In this document: positions 10,659-21,491 of the stretch, one piece after another | Layout: the number at the start of each line of letters is the position of its first letter | Position numbering within the stretch: the first letter of the stretch is position 1 | Origin: Pseudomonas viridiflava | Lineage (GTDB): Bacteria > Pseudomonadota > Gammaproteobacteria > Pseudomonadales > Pseudomonadaceae | Length of the DNA: 64,000 nucleotides | Assembly: GCF_900582195.1 (NCBI RefSeq) | Contig: NZ_UTHA01000001.1 | Coordinates: 372,001-436,000 of the forward strand | Reading direction: 5' to 3' | The notes under the pieces: generated by a model | The model's database searches: none | What the model saw: the letters and a program-made list of their open reading frames with translations, nothing else | What the model was told of the DNA's origin: nothing | Translations under genes and position numbers: made by a program

Positions 10659-12554
10659 TTAAGCGACTACCCGCCGCTTCTCCGCCACCCAACTACGCCC
10701 ATACAACACCACAATCGCCAGAATCGCCACGGCCTGCGCTGTCAGCGAATAGGCGTCGGCATGAATCCCCAGCCAGTCGAACTCAAAGAACGCCACCGGC
10801 CGCGTGCCGAAGATCCCGGCTTCCTGCAAGGCCTTGACGCCATGCCCGGCAAACACCACCGAAAGCGCACAGAGCAGCGCCGCGTTGATGCTGAAGAACA
10901 GCGTTAGCGGCAGCTTCGCCGAACCGCGCAGAATCACCCACGCCAGACCGACCAGCAGCACCAGCGCCGTCGCGCCACCGGCGAGCACTGCGTCATGCCC
11001 GGCCGGGCCGGCCTGCAGCCACAGGGTTTCGTAGAACAGGATCACTTCGAACAACTCGCGATACACCGAGAAGAACGCCAGAATCGCGAAGCCAAAACGC
11101 CCGCCACCACCGACCAGACTGCTCTTGATGTAATCCTGCCAGGCCGCGGCATGTCGGCGATCGTGCATCCACACGCCGAGCCACAGGACCATGACACTGG
11201 CGAACAGCGCCGTCGCGCCTTCCAGCAGTTCACGCTGCGAACCGCTGACGTCGATCACATACGCCGCCAGCGCCCAAGTGCCGAGGCCGGCCAGCAGCGC
11301 CAGGCCCCAACCGACGTTGACGCTGCGCACCGCCGATTGCTGGCCGGTATTGCGCAGGAAAGCGAGGATCGCCGCCAGCACCAGAATTGCTTCCAGACCT
11401 TCGCGCAACAGAATCAGCAGGCCGGAAATGTAGCTCAGCGACCAGCTCAGGCCGTCGCTGCCCAACAGGCCGGCAGACTCTTTCAACTTAGACTTGGCCG
11501 CGTCCAGACGCTGCTCGGCCTGCTCGACCGGCAAGCCGTCCTGCAACGACTGCCGATAGGCCATCAAGGATTTTTCAGTGTCCTTGCGCACATTGGCGTC
11601 GACGTTATCCAGCGAACTCTCGACCAGCTCGAAGCCTTCCAGATAGGCCGCTACCGACAAGTCGTAAGCCTGATCGTGCTCTCCGGCGCGATACGCGGCC
11701 AGGCTCTTGTCCAGCGTTGCCGCGGTGTAGTCGAGCAACTGCGCCGGACCACGCTTGACCTGTGGCGGCTGCGCGCGCTGCGCACGAAACGTCGCTGTGG
11801 CTTGCGGGCCTTCGGCGGCTTGCACTTCGGCCGGGGTCTGGCGCGCCAGATCGGCGATGTTGTAGGTCTTCTCGGACTTGGCGGCCGTGGCATCGGCGCT
11901 GAAGCCGGCGATATAAGTCGCCAGATCCCAGCGCTGCCGATCATCGAGCTGATCGGCAAATGCCGGCATATCGGTGCCTTCGACGCCTTGGCCGAGGGTG
12001 TTGTAGATCGCATACAGACTCAGCTGATCCATCCGCGCTGCATCACGCAGATTCGCCGGTGCCGGGGTCATGCCGAGCCCCGCCGGGCCGTCACCGGCGC
12101 CGCTGGCGCCGTGGCACACCGAACAATTCTGCGCATAGAGCGGCGCGCCTCGGGTCGGATCGGGGGTGATGATCGGCGCTTGGCTGACTTCATACGCCAC
12201 GGCCAGCTGCGCGCCCAGTTGCCGCGCCTGCCGGGCCACTTCGGCGCCATCCTGCTTCGCGGCGATCGCCGCCTTCAAAGCACTGACACCTTGCTCCAGC
12301 GCAGCCTTTTCCGCCTTGGCCGGCATGCCGGCGATCAAGCCTTGCAGCGCTTGAGTGAACTCCAGCTGCTCGCGGTATTCGGCGTCATCGACAACCTTGC
12401 CCGCCGCGACCGTCGGTGGGTAATCCGCACTGATGTAATCGAGCAGGTGCAGCGCTTGCGGTGCGCCTTCCACGGTATCGGCCAGCAGATTGAAGCTGCT
12501 CAAGGCACATAACGGGAACACCAGCCAGGCCAGGAAACGGGACGAGGCAGTCAT
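10659..12554 (-). CDS. Cytochrome c / FTR1 iron permease fusion protein
   Basis: Predicted iron transporter (631 aa). A signal peptide spans about residues 1-25. A periplasmic portion contains one haem-binding CSVCH at residues 144-148 inside a class I cytochrome c domain (PLYAQNCSVCHGASGAGDGP, with the axial Met likely in GTDMPAF). A long helical linker follows, then from about residue 375 an FTR1 membrane domain with two REXXE iron-binding motifs, REGLE in LLILLREGLEAILVLAAI and RELFE in VYRELFEVILFYETLW. The fusion suggests electron transfer coupled to iron permeation. On the coding strand a TTTGAGAATCACTCAT stretch next to the start loosely resembles half a Fur box, so iron control is plausible but weakly supported. 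Confidence 0.92.
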   Translation of the reverse strand: MTASSRFLAWLVFPLCALSSFNLLADTVEGAPQALHLLDYISADYPPTVAAGKVVDDAEYREQLEFTQALQGLIAGMPAKAEKAALEQGVSALKAAIAAKQDGAEVARQARQLGAQLAVAYEVSQAPIITPDPTRGAPLYAQNCSVCHGASGAGDGPAGLGMTPAPANLRDAARMDQLSLYAIYNTLGQGVEGTDMPAFADQLDDRQRWDLATYIAGFSADATAAKSEKTYNIADLARQTPAEVQAAEGPQATATFRAQRAQPPQVKRGPAQLLDYTAATLDKSLAAYRAGEHDQAYDLSVAAYLEGFELVESSLDNVDANVRKDTEKSLMAYRQSLQDGLPVEQAEQRLDAAKSKLKESAGLLGSDGLSWSLSYISGLLILLREGLEAILVLAAILAFLRNTGQQSAVRSVNVGWGLALLAGLGTWALAAYVIDVSGSQRELLEGATALFASVMVLWLGVWMHDRRHAAAWQDYIKSSLVGGGGRFGFAILAFFSVYRELFEVILFYETLWLQAGPAGHDAVLAGGATALVLLVGLAWVILRGSAKLPLTLFFSINAALLCALSVVFAGHGVKALQEAGIFGTRPVAFFEFDWLGIHADAYSLTAQAVAILAIVVLYGRSWVAEKRRVVA

Positions 12555-12810
12555 GAGTGATTCTCAAATGGAAATGCGAAGTTACATATTGTTCACTTCG
12601 CGGACTTTTCTCTCAAGCTTTGTCGGTATTTCGCCTGTATTGGGCGGATATGCCCGGCAGACGAACACTGCAAAAACGCCGAGGATTGCCGCAGTGACAG
12701 GGTCCTTGATCAGCGCACATCGGCCCCAACCTGAATCGCAGCAACTGGCCAGCATCCGCCACTATACTGCGCGCGCATTCAACATTCCGGCCCAAGGAGC
12801 ACAACCGTTC

Positions 12811-14217
12811 ATGCGGATCATCCCGTTACTCGTCCTGCTCGCCACTGCTCCTTTATTGAACGGTTGCGCGGCTTACCGCGATTACGATCAGGAAATGCAG
12901 CAAACCACCGACGAGATGACCAAGGGCAACCTCACCGGTGCACTGGCACTGGTCGAGATGCACAACCCGTGGGAAGACAAGGATCTGCTGTATTACCTGG
13001 AAACAGGCGCCATCCTCAGCGCGGGCAGTGCCCTGCCCGAAAGTCAGCAAGCCTGGCGCAGTGCTGACCGGATGATCTTCCAGCGTGAAGAAGTCACCCC
13101 ATCAGGTGCCATGAAGTTGCTGGCACGGTTCGGCGATGAAATGGGCACCATGCTGGTCAACGACAAGTTGCGGCGCTACGAAGGCTACGATTACGAAAAG
13201 GTCATGCTGACCACGCAGATGGCCCTCAATCAGTTGTCCATTAACGATTTCGACGGGGCCCGCGCCGACATCAAGAAAACCCACGAACGCGAAGCACTGA
13301 TCGCCCGGCAGCGCGAAAAACAATACGAAGAAGCCGAAGAACAAGCCAAGACCCAAGGCATCGTCTTGCGTTACAAGGATCTGCAAGGCTACCCCGTGGC
13401 CATTCTTGACGCGCCGGCTGTGGTAGAGCTGAAGAACGGCTACCAGAGTGCTTTCAGCCATTATCTGGCTGGCTTCACTTACGAGGCCTTGGGCGAGCGA
13501 GACCTCGCGGCGCCCGGCTATCGCCAAGCGATCGAATTGCGCCCGGACCTGCCTTTTCTGCAAAAAGCCTTGCGCAATCTCGACAAGCCCATCGCGAAAA
13601 CCGATGAAAGCGATGTGTTGATCATTATTCAGAGTGGCCTGGCACCTGCCCGCAGTTCGGTGCAAGTACCGATCCCTGTGCGCCTGAACGAAAATCTGGT
13701 CATCGTCGCGCCGATTTCTTTTCCCGTCATGGTGCCTGACACCGTGACCCCCGGCTTCAGTCATGTCACGGTGGATGGTCGAAAACAGCCGCTGACCGTG
13801 ATCAACAGCGTCACCGACATGTCCATCCGCACACTACGCGATGACATGCCGGCAATCATTTCGCGGGCAATGTTCCGCGCCAACATGGCTGCCATCAGTC
13901 AGGCGCAGGAGAACGAGCGCAATCCGGCCAAGGCTTCGCTGACAGTCACCCAGCATGATCCGTTTGAAGAAGCTGACACGCGAACCTGGCGGGCGCTGCC
14001 GGACAAAACACTGATCACCCGCCTGCGCCTGAAAAAAGGTTTGCATACGTTTCGATTGCCAATCCCACCGACTGACTACCCGTTTCAATTACGCGTCGAC
14101 CAAGACCACCAGATTCTGCACCTGCGAGTGTTCCGGGATCAGACGTATACGGTGGGTTCGGCTTTCGTGCCGCGGGACACTCCGTTACCGGAAAAAACGC
14201 CGACGCCTGCCAGGTAA
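12811..14217 (+). CDS. COG3014-type lipoprotein, first of two tandem paralogues
   Basis: Predicted outer-membrane or periplasm-facing lipoprotein of 468 aa with signal peptide and lipobox LLNGC (Cys19). The body is helical and repeat-like with long charged stretches (KKTHEREALIARQREKQYEE), then a beta-rich C-terminal part ending in KKGLHTFRLPIPP. It is a clear paralogue of the next gene: both share YEGYDYEKVMLTTQMALN, FDGARADIKKTHEREA or a near variant, and YQSAFSHYL. Function unknown; the lpoB/ycfL neighbourhood suggests a role in envelope or peptidoglycan assembly. The start at 12811 follows AAGGAG, and an open frame further upstream is rejected. Confidence 0.85.
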   Translation: MRIIPLLVLLATAPLLNGCAAYRDYDQEMQQTTDEMTKGNLTGALALVEMHNPWEDKDLLYYLETGAILSAGSALPESQQAWRSADRMIFQREEVTPSGAMKLLARFGDEMGTMLVNDKLRRYEGYDYEKVMLTTQMALNQLSINDFDGARADIKKTHEREALIARQREKQYEEAEEQAKTQGIVLRYKDLQGYPVAILDAPAVVELKNGYQSAFSHYLAGFTYEALGERDLAAPGYRQAIELRPDLPFLQKALRNLDKPIAKTDESDVLIIIQSGLAPARSSVQVPIPVRLNENLVIVAPISFPVMVPDTVTPGFSHVTVDGRKQPLTVINSVTDMSIRTLRDDMPAIISRAMFRANMAAISQAQENERNPAKASLTVTQHDPFEEADTRTWRALPDKTLITRLRLKKGLHTFRLPIPPTDYPFQLRVDQDHQILHLRVFRDQTYTVGSAFVPRDTPLPEKTPTPAR

Positions 14218-14252
14218 TGGCACGCTACTAAACCAGTGCAATCAAAAAGCAA

Positions 14253-14281
14253 TTACATAGCCACTACGTCACGCCTATAAT
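14253..14281 (+). promoter_or_regulatory. Sigma70-type promoter of the envelope cluster
   Basis: TTACAT (-35) and TATAAT (-10) with exactly 17 bp between them. The predicted transcript start near 14288 leaves an untranslated leader of about 140 nt before the second COG3014-like gene, so this paralogue and the three genes after it have their own promoter. Confidence 0.7.
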
Positions 14282-14427
14282 GCCGCGCCCTCGCCATGCG
14301 AGCCGGCACAAAAGCTCCTCCGGTAACGAGGAATTGGCAGGAGGCCAACGCCCTGTCGATGGGTCACACCAGCCCGACCAGCACACGCGGCTGCAGTTAA
14401 ATCAGCTACTCAGGGAAGAAGTACCCC

Positions 14428-15822
14428 ATGGTTTTCCGCGCTCCCACCTTGATCGCGCTCAGCGCCGTCACTCTGCTCTCCGGCTGTTCGGCGTTTCGCA
14501 ACTACGACTCCGAACTGGCCCAGACCAATCAGCAACTGGCCTCCGGCAACGTCGACGCCGCGCTGACCCTGCTGGAAAAGAACAACACCGGCCCTGACAA
14601 AGACCTGCTCTATTACTTCGAGAAAGGTGAATTGCTGCGCGCCAAGGGCGACCTGTCCGGCAGCCAGAATGCCTGGACCAGTGCCGACCAGGTGGTGGGC
14701 AAGTGGGAAGACTCGGTCAAGCTCGACACCGACAAGTACCTGGCTCAGTTCGGTAGTTTCCTGGTCAACGACAAAGTGCGTCGCTACGAAGGCTACGACT
14801 ACGAAAAAGTCATGCTGACCACCCAGATGGCCCTGAACCTGCTGGCGGTCAATGACTTCGACGGCGCGCGTACCGCGATCAAGAAGACTCACGAGCGCGA
14901 AGCAGTGATCGCCGAGCTACGTGACAAGGAATACCTCAAGAGCGAAGAAGAGGCCGAGAAAGAAGGCATCAAGACGCAGTACAAAGACTTGCAGGGTTAT
15001 CCGGTCGCCAGCCTCGACGCACCGGAAGTGGTCGGTCTGAAGAACAGCTACCAGAGTGCTTTCAGCCATTACCTGTCCGGGTTCGTCTACGAAGCCCTGG
15101 GCGAAAAAGGCCTGGCTGCACCGGGCTACCGCAAGGCTGCCGAACTGCGGCCGAACACACCGCTGCTGGAACAGGCACTGGTCAACCTCGACAAGCCTGG
15201 CAAATCCGACGACAGCGATATCCTCATCGTCGTCCAGAGCGGTCTGGCCCCGTCGCGCGACTCGATCCGCGTTCCGCTGCCATTGCCGATCTCCAACAAC
15301 GTGGTGATCACGCCGCTGTCCTTCCCGATCATCAAGCCTGACACCTCCACGGCGACTTTCGCGCAAATCGGCGTCGACGGTCAGCAGGTCGATCTGACCG
15401 CACTCAACAGCACCACCGCCATGTCCCGCCGCGCCCTGCGTGACGACATGCCGGGGATCATTCTGCGCACCACCGTGCGGGCGATCACCAAGGGCGTAGC
15501 GCAAAAGCAAATCAACGAAACCAACCCGCTGGCGGGGCTCGCCGTCGGTATCTCTTCAGCTGTGCTCGAAGGTGCCGATACCCGTACGTGGCGCACCCTG
15601 CCGGACAACACCCAAGTGGTGCGTCTGCGTCTGAAAAAGGGTGAGCACCAGGTGACCCTGCCGAGCGCCGTGGGCGGTTCGGTGGTCAAGGTGACTGTCG
15701 ATCAGCGTTATCAAGTGATCACTTTGCGCGCCGTGGGCAACCAGGTCTTCGCCGGTGGCATCGCCGCCCACGTCATCCCGAACGCCGGCGCGACCAACGT
15801 CGCCAGCCTCAAACAACCTTAA
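14428..15822 (+). CDS. COG3014-type lipoprotein, second tandem paralogue
   Basis: Lipoprotein of 464 aa with lipobox LLSGC, paralogous along its length to the preceding gene (shared blocks RRYEGYDYEKVMLTTQMALN, KTHEREA, YKDLQGYPVA, QSGLAP, RALRDDMPGII). The C-terminal half is predicted beta-rich, with TRTWRTLP and RLRLKKGEHQVTLP also kept in both copies. No known enzymatic motif. It has its own promoter and long leader, and is followed after 15 bp by the YcfL-like gene, so it heads a four-gene transcript. Probably arose by tandem duplication followed by considerable divergence. Confidence 0.86.
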   Translation: MVFRAPTLIALSAVTLLSGCSAFRNYDSELAQTNQQLASGNVDAALTLLEKNNTGPDKDLLYYFEKGELLRAKGDLSGSQNAWTSADQVVGKWEDSVKLDTDKYLAQFGSFLVNDKVRRYEGYDYEKVMLTTQMALNLLAVNDFDGARTAIKKTHEREAVIAELRDKEYLKSEEEAEKEGIKTQYKDLQGYPVASLDAPEVVGLKNSYQSAFSHYLSGFVYEALGEKGLAAPGYRKAAELRPNTPLLEQALVNLDKPGKSDDSDILIVVQSGLAPSRDSIRVPLPLPISNNVVITPLSFPIIKPDTSTATFAQIGVDGQQVDLTALNSTTAMSRRALRDDMPGIILRTTVRAITKGVAQKQINETNPLAGLAVGISSAVLEGADTRTWRTLPDNTQVVRLRLKKGEHQVTLPSAVGGSVVKVTVDQRYQVITLRAVGNQVFAGGIAAHVIPNAGATNVASLKQP

Positions 15823-15837
15823 GAACGGAGTCTTTGC

Positions 15838-16212
15838 ATGCGCTTCAAACTCATCGCCGTCGCCGCCCTCGCCTTGCTGGCGAGCGGCTGCGCCACCCCG
15901 CCGCCACCAGAGCCGGGCAGCGCCGCGAGCAAAGTCGTGGCCATGGGCCCGCAAAAACACATCGTCGTCGGCGCCATGCGCGTCGCTCGCGAAAACGGCT
16001 TCATGACCGTCAATGTGCAGTTGAGCAACACCCTCAACAGCAACAAGATTTTCTACTACCGCTTCGCCTGGCTCGGTGCGGAAGGCTTCCCGATTGCCGA
16101 AGAAGAAGTGTGGAAAAGCCAAATGATGTACGGCGCCCAGACCAGCTTCATTCAAGGCATCGCCCCGACCCCGAAAGCCGTGGACTTCCGTCTGGAAATC
16201 AAGACGCCGTAA
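15838..16212 (+). CDS. YcfL family lipoprotein
   Basis: Small lipoprotein (124 aa) with lipobox LASGC. The mature part NTLNSNKIFYYRFAWLGAEG and the downstream YcfL-type beta-sandwich resemble E. coli YcfL, which is encoded next to lpoB there as here. Function unknown; the conserved ycfL-lpoB pairing suggests a shared role in regulating cell-wall synthesis. An AACGGAG 8 bp upstream supports the ATG. Spacing is 15 bp from the previous gene and 36 bp to the next. Confidence 0.87.
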   Translation: MRFKLIAVAALALLASGCATPPPPEPGSAASKVVAMGPQKHIVVGAMRVARENGFMTVNVQLSNTLNSNKIFYYRFAWLGAEGFPIAEEEVWKSQMMYGAQTSFIQGIAPTPKAVDFRLEIKTP

Positions 16213-16248
16213 GCCCGCCACCCTATTCCTGTTTTAGAGAGCATCCCC

Positions 16249-16836
16249 ATGTTTGCACGCTTTTCCTGCATCGCCGTCATCGCCCTGCTGGCCTCCGGTT
16301 GCGCCAATACTTCGCCGACCCTGGGCAGCAAGAACATCAGCTACGGCGACACCAAAGCGGTTGAAACCGTGACCAACGAATTCGGTTCGACAGACCTGCA
16401 AATGATCGCCGAGTCGATGACCCGCTCGCTGGCCCAGTCCGGCATTCTGCAGGGCCGTCCGGTGGTTCAGGTCTACGACGTGAAAAACAAGACCAGCGAG
16501 TACATCGACACCCGCGAAATCACCACCAGCATCAAGACTCAGCTGATGAAGACCGGCGTTGCCCGTTTCGCCAGCGACAACAACGCGATGCAAAGCCAGG
16601 TTGACCAGCTCAAGCTGCAAAACCAGAGCGGCCTGTACAAGAAAAGCACCGTGGCCAAGACGGGCAACATGGTTGCCGCCAAGTACCGCATCGAAGGTTC
16701 GATCAGCTCGATCGTCAAGCGCAGCAGCGACTACAAGGACGTCTTCTATAAATTCAGCCTGCAACTGATCGACGTTGAAAGCGGTCTGGCCGAGTGGATG
16801 GACGAAAAAGAGATCCGCAAAACCACGGAGCGTTAA
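16249..16836 (+). CDS. LpoB-like penicillin-binding protein activator lipoprotein
   Basis: Outer-membrane lipoprotein of 195 aa with lipobox LASGC. LpoB reaches through peptidoglycan to stimulate the bifunctional synthase PBP1b. LpoB-type blocks include AESMTRSLAQSGIL, REITTSIKTQLMKTGVARF, and KYRIEGSISSIVKRSSDYKD, followed by YKFSLQLIDVESGLAEWMDEKEIRK. Pseudomonas is also known to use an unrelated activator, LpoP, so whether this protein acts on PBP1b here is an inference. The next gene starts 3 bp after its stop. Confidence 0.87.
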   Translation: MFARFSCIAVIALLASGCANTSPTLGSKNISYGDTKAVETVTNEFGSTDLQMIAESMTRSLAQSGILQGRPVVQVYDVKNKTSEYIDTREITTSIKTQLMKTGVARFASDNNAMQSQVDQLKLQNQSGLYKKSTVAKTGNMVAAKYRIEGSISSIVKRSSDYKDVFYKFSLQLIDVESGLAEWMDEKEIRKTTER

Positions 16837-16839
16837 TCA

Positions 16840-17583
16840 ATGCGCGCATGGATTGGCATGATGGCCCTGGCTTGCGCGTTCAGCGCGCAAGCGGCCCCGA
16901 AAGTCGCGGTGACGGATCTGGCCTATCAGGAACGTGTGGAGCAATACATCCACATCGTTTCCGCCCAGAGCAATCATCGCGAGGGTTACTACAGCTCCAG
17001 CGGCTCTTCGAGCTACAACGAGATCGAAGCGAGCACCAGCTACATCGAGCAGGGCGAGTTGCGCAAATTCACCGGCGACATCAAGGGTGAAATCCTGCGT
17101 ACCGGCATGTTCCAGCTGGTGCAGGGCACGCCGTACACCGCGTCGTCCAAGGGTGACGTCTACGACGTGATCAAGCGCATCAAGGCCGGCAACTTCAAAG
17201 GTGCCGACTATGTGCTGTTTGGTACGGTGTCGGACATCGACTTCACTCAGGACATCAACGAGCTGGCGAACACCGACAGCTATTCGGCGGTACTGGGCCT
17301 GACGCTGGTGGCGGACTTCAGCCTGATCAACACCAAGACCTTCGAGATCACCTCGGCCTTCACGGCGATGGGTGAAGCGCAGGACACCAAACTGGTGAAC
17401 CACCGCGACATCAAGATCTCGCTGAACCGCCCTCGGGTGGTGCGTGACGTGTCGAAGGCCTTGGGCGAAGACGTGGCCGGGCAACTGAGCATGCAGCTCG
17501 GTGGTGGCGGTTACGAGCAGCCGCGCGAAGCACCGCAGCGCAACAACCTGCCGCGTGATACTGCGCCGGTGATCTTGCGCTGA
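16840..17583 (+). CDS. Periplasmic CsgG/LpoB-like protein
   Basis: Secreted protein (247 aa) with a signal peptide ending AQAAPK and no lipobox cysteine. It repeats LpoB-like themes (KGADYVLFGTVSDIDF, the position where LpoB has YRIEGSISSI; FSLINTKTFEITSAF), so it belongs to the CsgG/LpoB fold group. It lies 3 bp after the LpoB-like gene and is the last gene before a terminator. It may assemble with its lipoprotein neighbours; no biochemical function can be assigned. Confidence 0.8.
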   Translation: MRAWIGMMALACAFSAQAAPKVAVTDLAYQERVEQYIHIVSAQSNHREGYYSSSGSSSYNEIEASTSYIEQGELRKFTGDIKGEILRTGMFQLVQGTPYTASSKGDVYDVIKRIKAGNFKGADYVLFGTVSDIDFTQDINELANTDSYSAVLGLTLVADFSLINTKTFEITSAFTAMGEAQDTKLVNHRDIKISLNRPRVVRDVSKALGEDVAGQLSMQLGGGGYEQPREAPQRNNLPRDTAPVILR

Positions 17584-17617
17584 TGACTGGCTCCGGAACG
17601 CTCCGCGTTCCAGCCAC

Positions 17618-17650
17618 AAAAAAGGCGACCTGCAAAGGTCGCCTTTTTTG
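17618..17650 (+). terminator. Rho-independent terminator of the envelope cluster
   Basis: AAAAAAGGCGACC, short loop, GGTCGCCTTTTTT. It is symmetrical in its A/T tracts, so it can also stop transcription of the convergent LysE gene. A second hairpin (GGAACGCTCCGCGTTCC, 17595-17611) lies just before it. Confidence 0.9.
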
Positions 17651-17662
17651 TGCCCGCGATGT

Positions 17663-18295
17663 TTACGCCGCTGCTTTACGCAACGTTGCCATAAACGCCG
17701 CCGCACCGATGAATAGCCCGGCAAACGTGCGGTTCATGCGCTTCTGCTGCTGCGGGGTGCGCAACAGACGCAACACCTTCGACGCCAGACCGGTGTAGCC
17801 CGCCATGACGATCAGGTCGACACAAACCATGGTCACGCCGATCACCACGTACTGAATCAACAGCGGCGCATGCGGATTGATGAACTGCGGCAGCACCGCC
17901 AGCATGAACACCAGAGCCTTGGGGTTGCTGATGTTCACAAGAAAGCCACGGAACACCAGCGCCAACGGCTTGCCGATCGGGCGTACCGCGGCGTCATCGC
18001 TCATGTCCATGGGCAGCGCACGCCATTGCTTGATGGCCAGATACACGAGGTAAGCCACACCAAACCATTTGATCGCGTGGAACGCCGTGGCCGAGGCGGT
18101 CAGGATCGCGCCAACACCGGCGCCGACAATCGCAATCTGCACCGCCAGGCCGATCTGCAGGCCGAGGGCGTTCCAGTAACCGCGCCAGAAACCGTATTGC
18201 AGACCGCTGGACATCGACGCGATGGCGCCGGCGCCCGGGGACAGGCTGATCACCCAGCAGGCGGCAAAAAATGCCAGCCATGTTTGAAGCTCCAT
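17663..18295 (-). CDS. LysE/RhtB family amino-acid exporter
   Basis: Inner-membrane exporter of 210 aa. The N-terminal block WVISLSPGAGAIASMSSGLQ is the LysE/RhtB signature with the conserved SPGP-like loop (here SPGAG), and LVFRGFLVNISNPKALVFML is the second conserved block. Five to six hydrophobic helices are evident. Exporters of this family move amino acids or homoserine lactones out of the cell; the substrate is not predictable. It stands alone, convergent with the envelope cluster. Confidence 0.92.
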   Translation of the reverse strand: MELQTWLAFFAACWVISLSPGAGAIASMSSGLQYGFWRGYWNALGLQIGLAVQIAIVGAGVGAILTASATAFHAIKWFGVAYLVYLAIKQWRALPMDMSDDAAVRPIGKPLALVFRGFLVNISNPKALVFMLAVLPQFINPHAPLLIQYVVIGVTMVCVDLIVMAGYTGLASKVLRLLRTPQQQKRMNRTFAGLFIGAAAFMATLRKAAA

Positions 18296-18396
18296 CGCAC
18301 ACCTCGACTCATGCTCGTGACAAATGCCTAAGCTAATCCGGGTTTGAATGGATGACTACCAATTTTTGCTGAATGTTGCAGGTGCTGCTGAGGGCC

Positions 18397-18465
18397 CCTT
18401 CGCGAGCAAGCTCGCTCCCACATTTGATCGCGGTCTACTGTGGGAGCGAGCCTGCTCGCGAAGGC
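18397..18465. repeat. REP palindrome pair
   Basis: Left copy CTTCGCGAGCAAGCTCGCTC and right copy GGGAGCGAGCCTGCTCGCGA, between the LysE and mechanosensitive-channel genes. Confidence 0.9.
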
Positions 18466-18487
18466 GCCAGATCAGACGCCGCAGAAA

Positions 18488-19068
18488 TCACTTTTCGAAA
18501 CCACTCGACGGAAACACCTCCGTCCCGCGCCAACGTCGCACCGATCGCTGGAAGAACAGACTATTGGGCACCTGCACCATCGCGCTGCCAGTCCCCAGCT
18601 CCTCCGCCTCGATCAACGTGGTGTAAAGCAGATTGATCGCCACCACCCGCCCCTTCACGCCAGGCTTGTCCGTGGTGTCCACCAGCTCGACGATATCACC
18701 CAGCCGAAACGGTCCGACCGTGAAGATCAGAATCGCGCAGAGCAAATTCGACAACACACTCCACATCGCAAAGAACGCGACCGCTGCCACCGCGACGAAA
18801 CCCGACAGCGCCGTCCACAACACCGTGGCCGAGACACCGAGGCGTTCCAATACGAAGATCAGCGCGCTGCCCATGATCAGCCAGCGCAACACGCCACGCA
18901 GCGGCATCAGCAACTGCGGCGGGAACGGATAGCGCTCGCCCAGCCGGGTCAGGCCTTTGGCGACGAAGCGTTGAGTGAGGTAACCGGCCAGCAGGATCAG
19001 CAGAATCTGCACCGTAAACCAGATCGGCTCGACCCACACCGCCGGCAGCGGCAGCTTGAACGCTTCCA

Positions 19069-19069
<1 letters not shown>
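18488..19069 (-). CDS. Small MscS-family mechanosensitive channel
   Basis: MscS-type protein of 193 aa, short for the family. It has three hydrophobic segments (for example WFTVQILLILLAGYLTQRFV), the pore-lining helix region LSGFVAVAAVAFFAMWSVLSN and the beta-domain start FRLGDIVELVDTTDKPGVKG. The large C-terminal vestibule domain of E. coli MscS is mostly absent. The ATG at 19069 overlaps the stop of the ABC-F gene (ATGA), so the two are translationally coupled. An upstream extension inside the ABC-F gene is rejected. Confidence 0.88.
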
Positions 19070-20979
<1,910 letters not shown>

Positions 20980-21029
20980 AATGGCGGCGGAGTCTACCAG
21001 CTTCGCTCACAACTGGCGCGAGTAGCACG

Positions 21030-21491
21030 ATGTCCTCTGACCTGTGGAGCTTTTCCCTTGCCACCTACGCCCGACCAGGCGTGGAAAATGCCTGCCTGCA
21101 GTTGCAAACGGCGGGGGCCAATGTGTGCCTGCTGTTGTGCGGTTTATGGCTGGAGAAACGCGGGGTGACGTGCGATGAACAACGCGTTCGCCAGCTTCAG
21201 GCGCTGACCGAACCGTGGGATATCGAGGTGGTACAGCCGCTGCGAACACTGCGTATGCAATGGAAAACACGGGCGATTGATGATGCGGTATTGCAAGGCA
21301 TGCGCGAGCAGATCAAAGCACTCGAGCTTGAGGCTGAGCGGGCGCTGCTGTCACGACTTGAAGGTGTGGCACAGGAGTGGGCGCGAAACGACGCAGGTTC
21401 AATCACTTGGCTTGAGGGATTGGCCGGCACGGCGGCCAGCCTGAACCGCGACGCGCTGCAAGTGCTGCGCGTCGCGGCAACCAGCGCTTAG
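21030..21491 (+). CDS. TIGR02444 family protein
   Basis: Conserved cytosolic protein of 153 aa found next to ABC-F genes in Pseudomonas. It begins SSDLWSFSLATYARPGVENA and contains ANVCLLLCGLWLEKRGV, both typical of the family. No catalytic motif; function unknown. It diverges from the ABC-F gene with only 50 bp between the starts, and its 3' end overlaps algP by 4 bp on the opposite strand. Confidence 0.9.
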   Translation: MSSDLWSFSLATYARPGVENACLQLQTAGANVCLLLCGLWLEKRGVTCDEQRVRQLQALTEPWDIEVVQPLRTLRMQWKTRAIDDAVLQGMREQIKALELEAERALLSRLEGVAQEWARNDAGSITWLEGLAGTAASLNRDALQVLRVAATSA

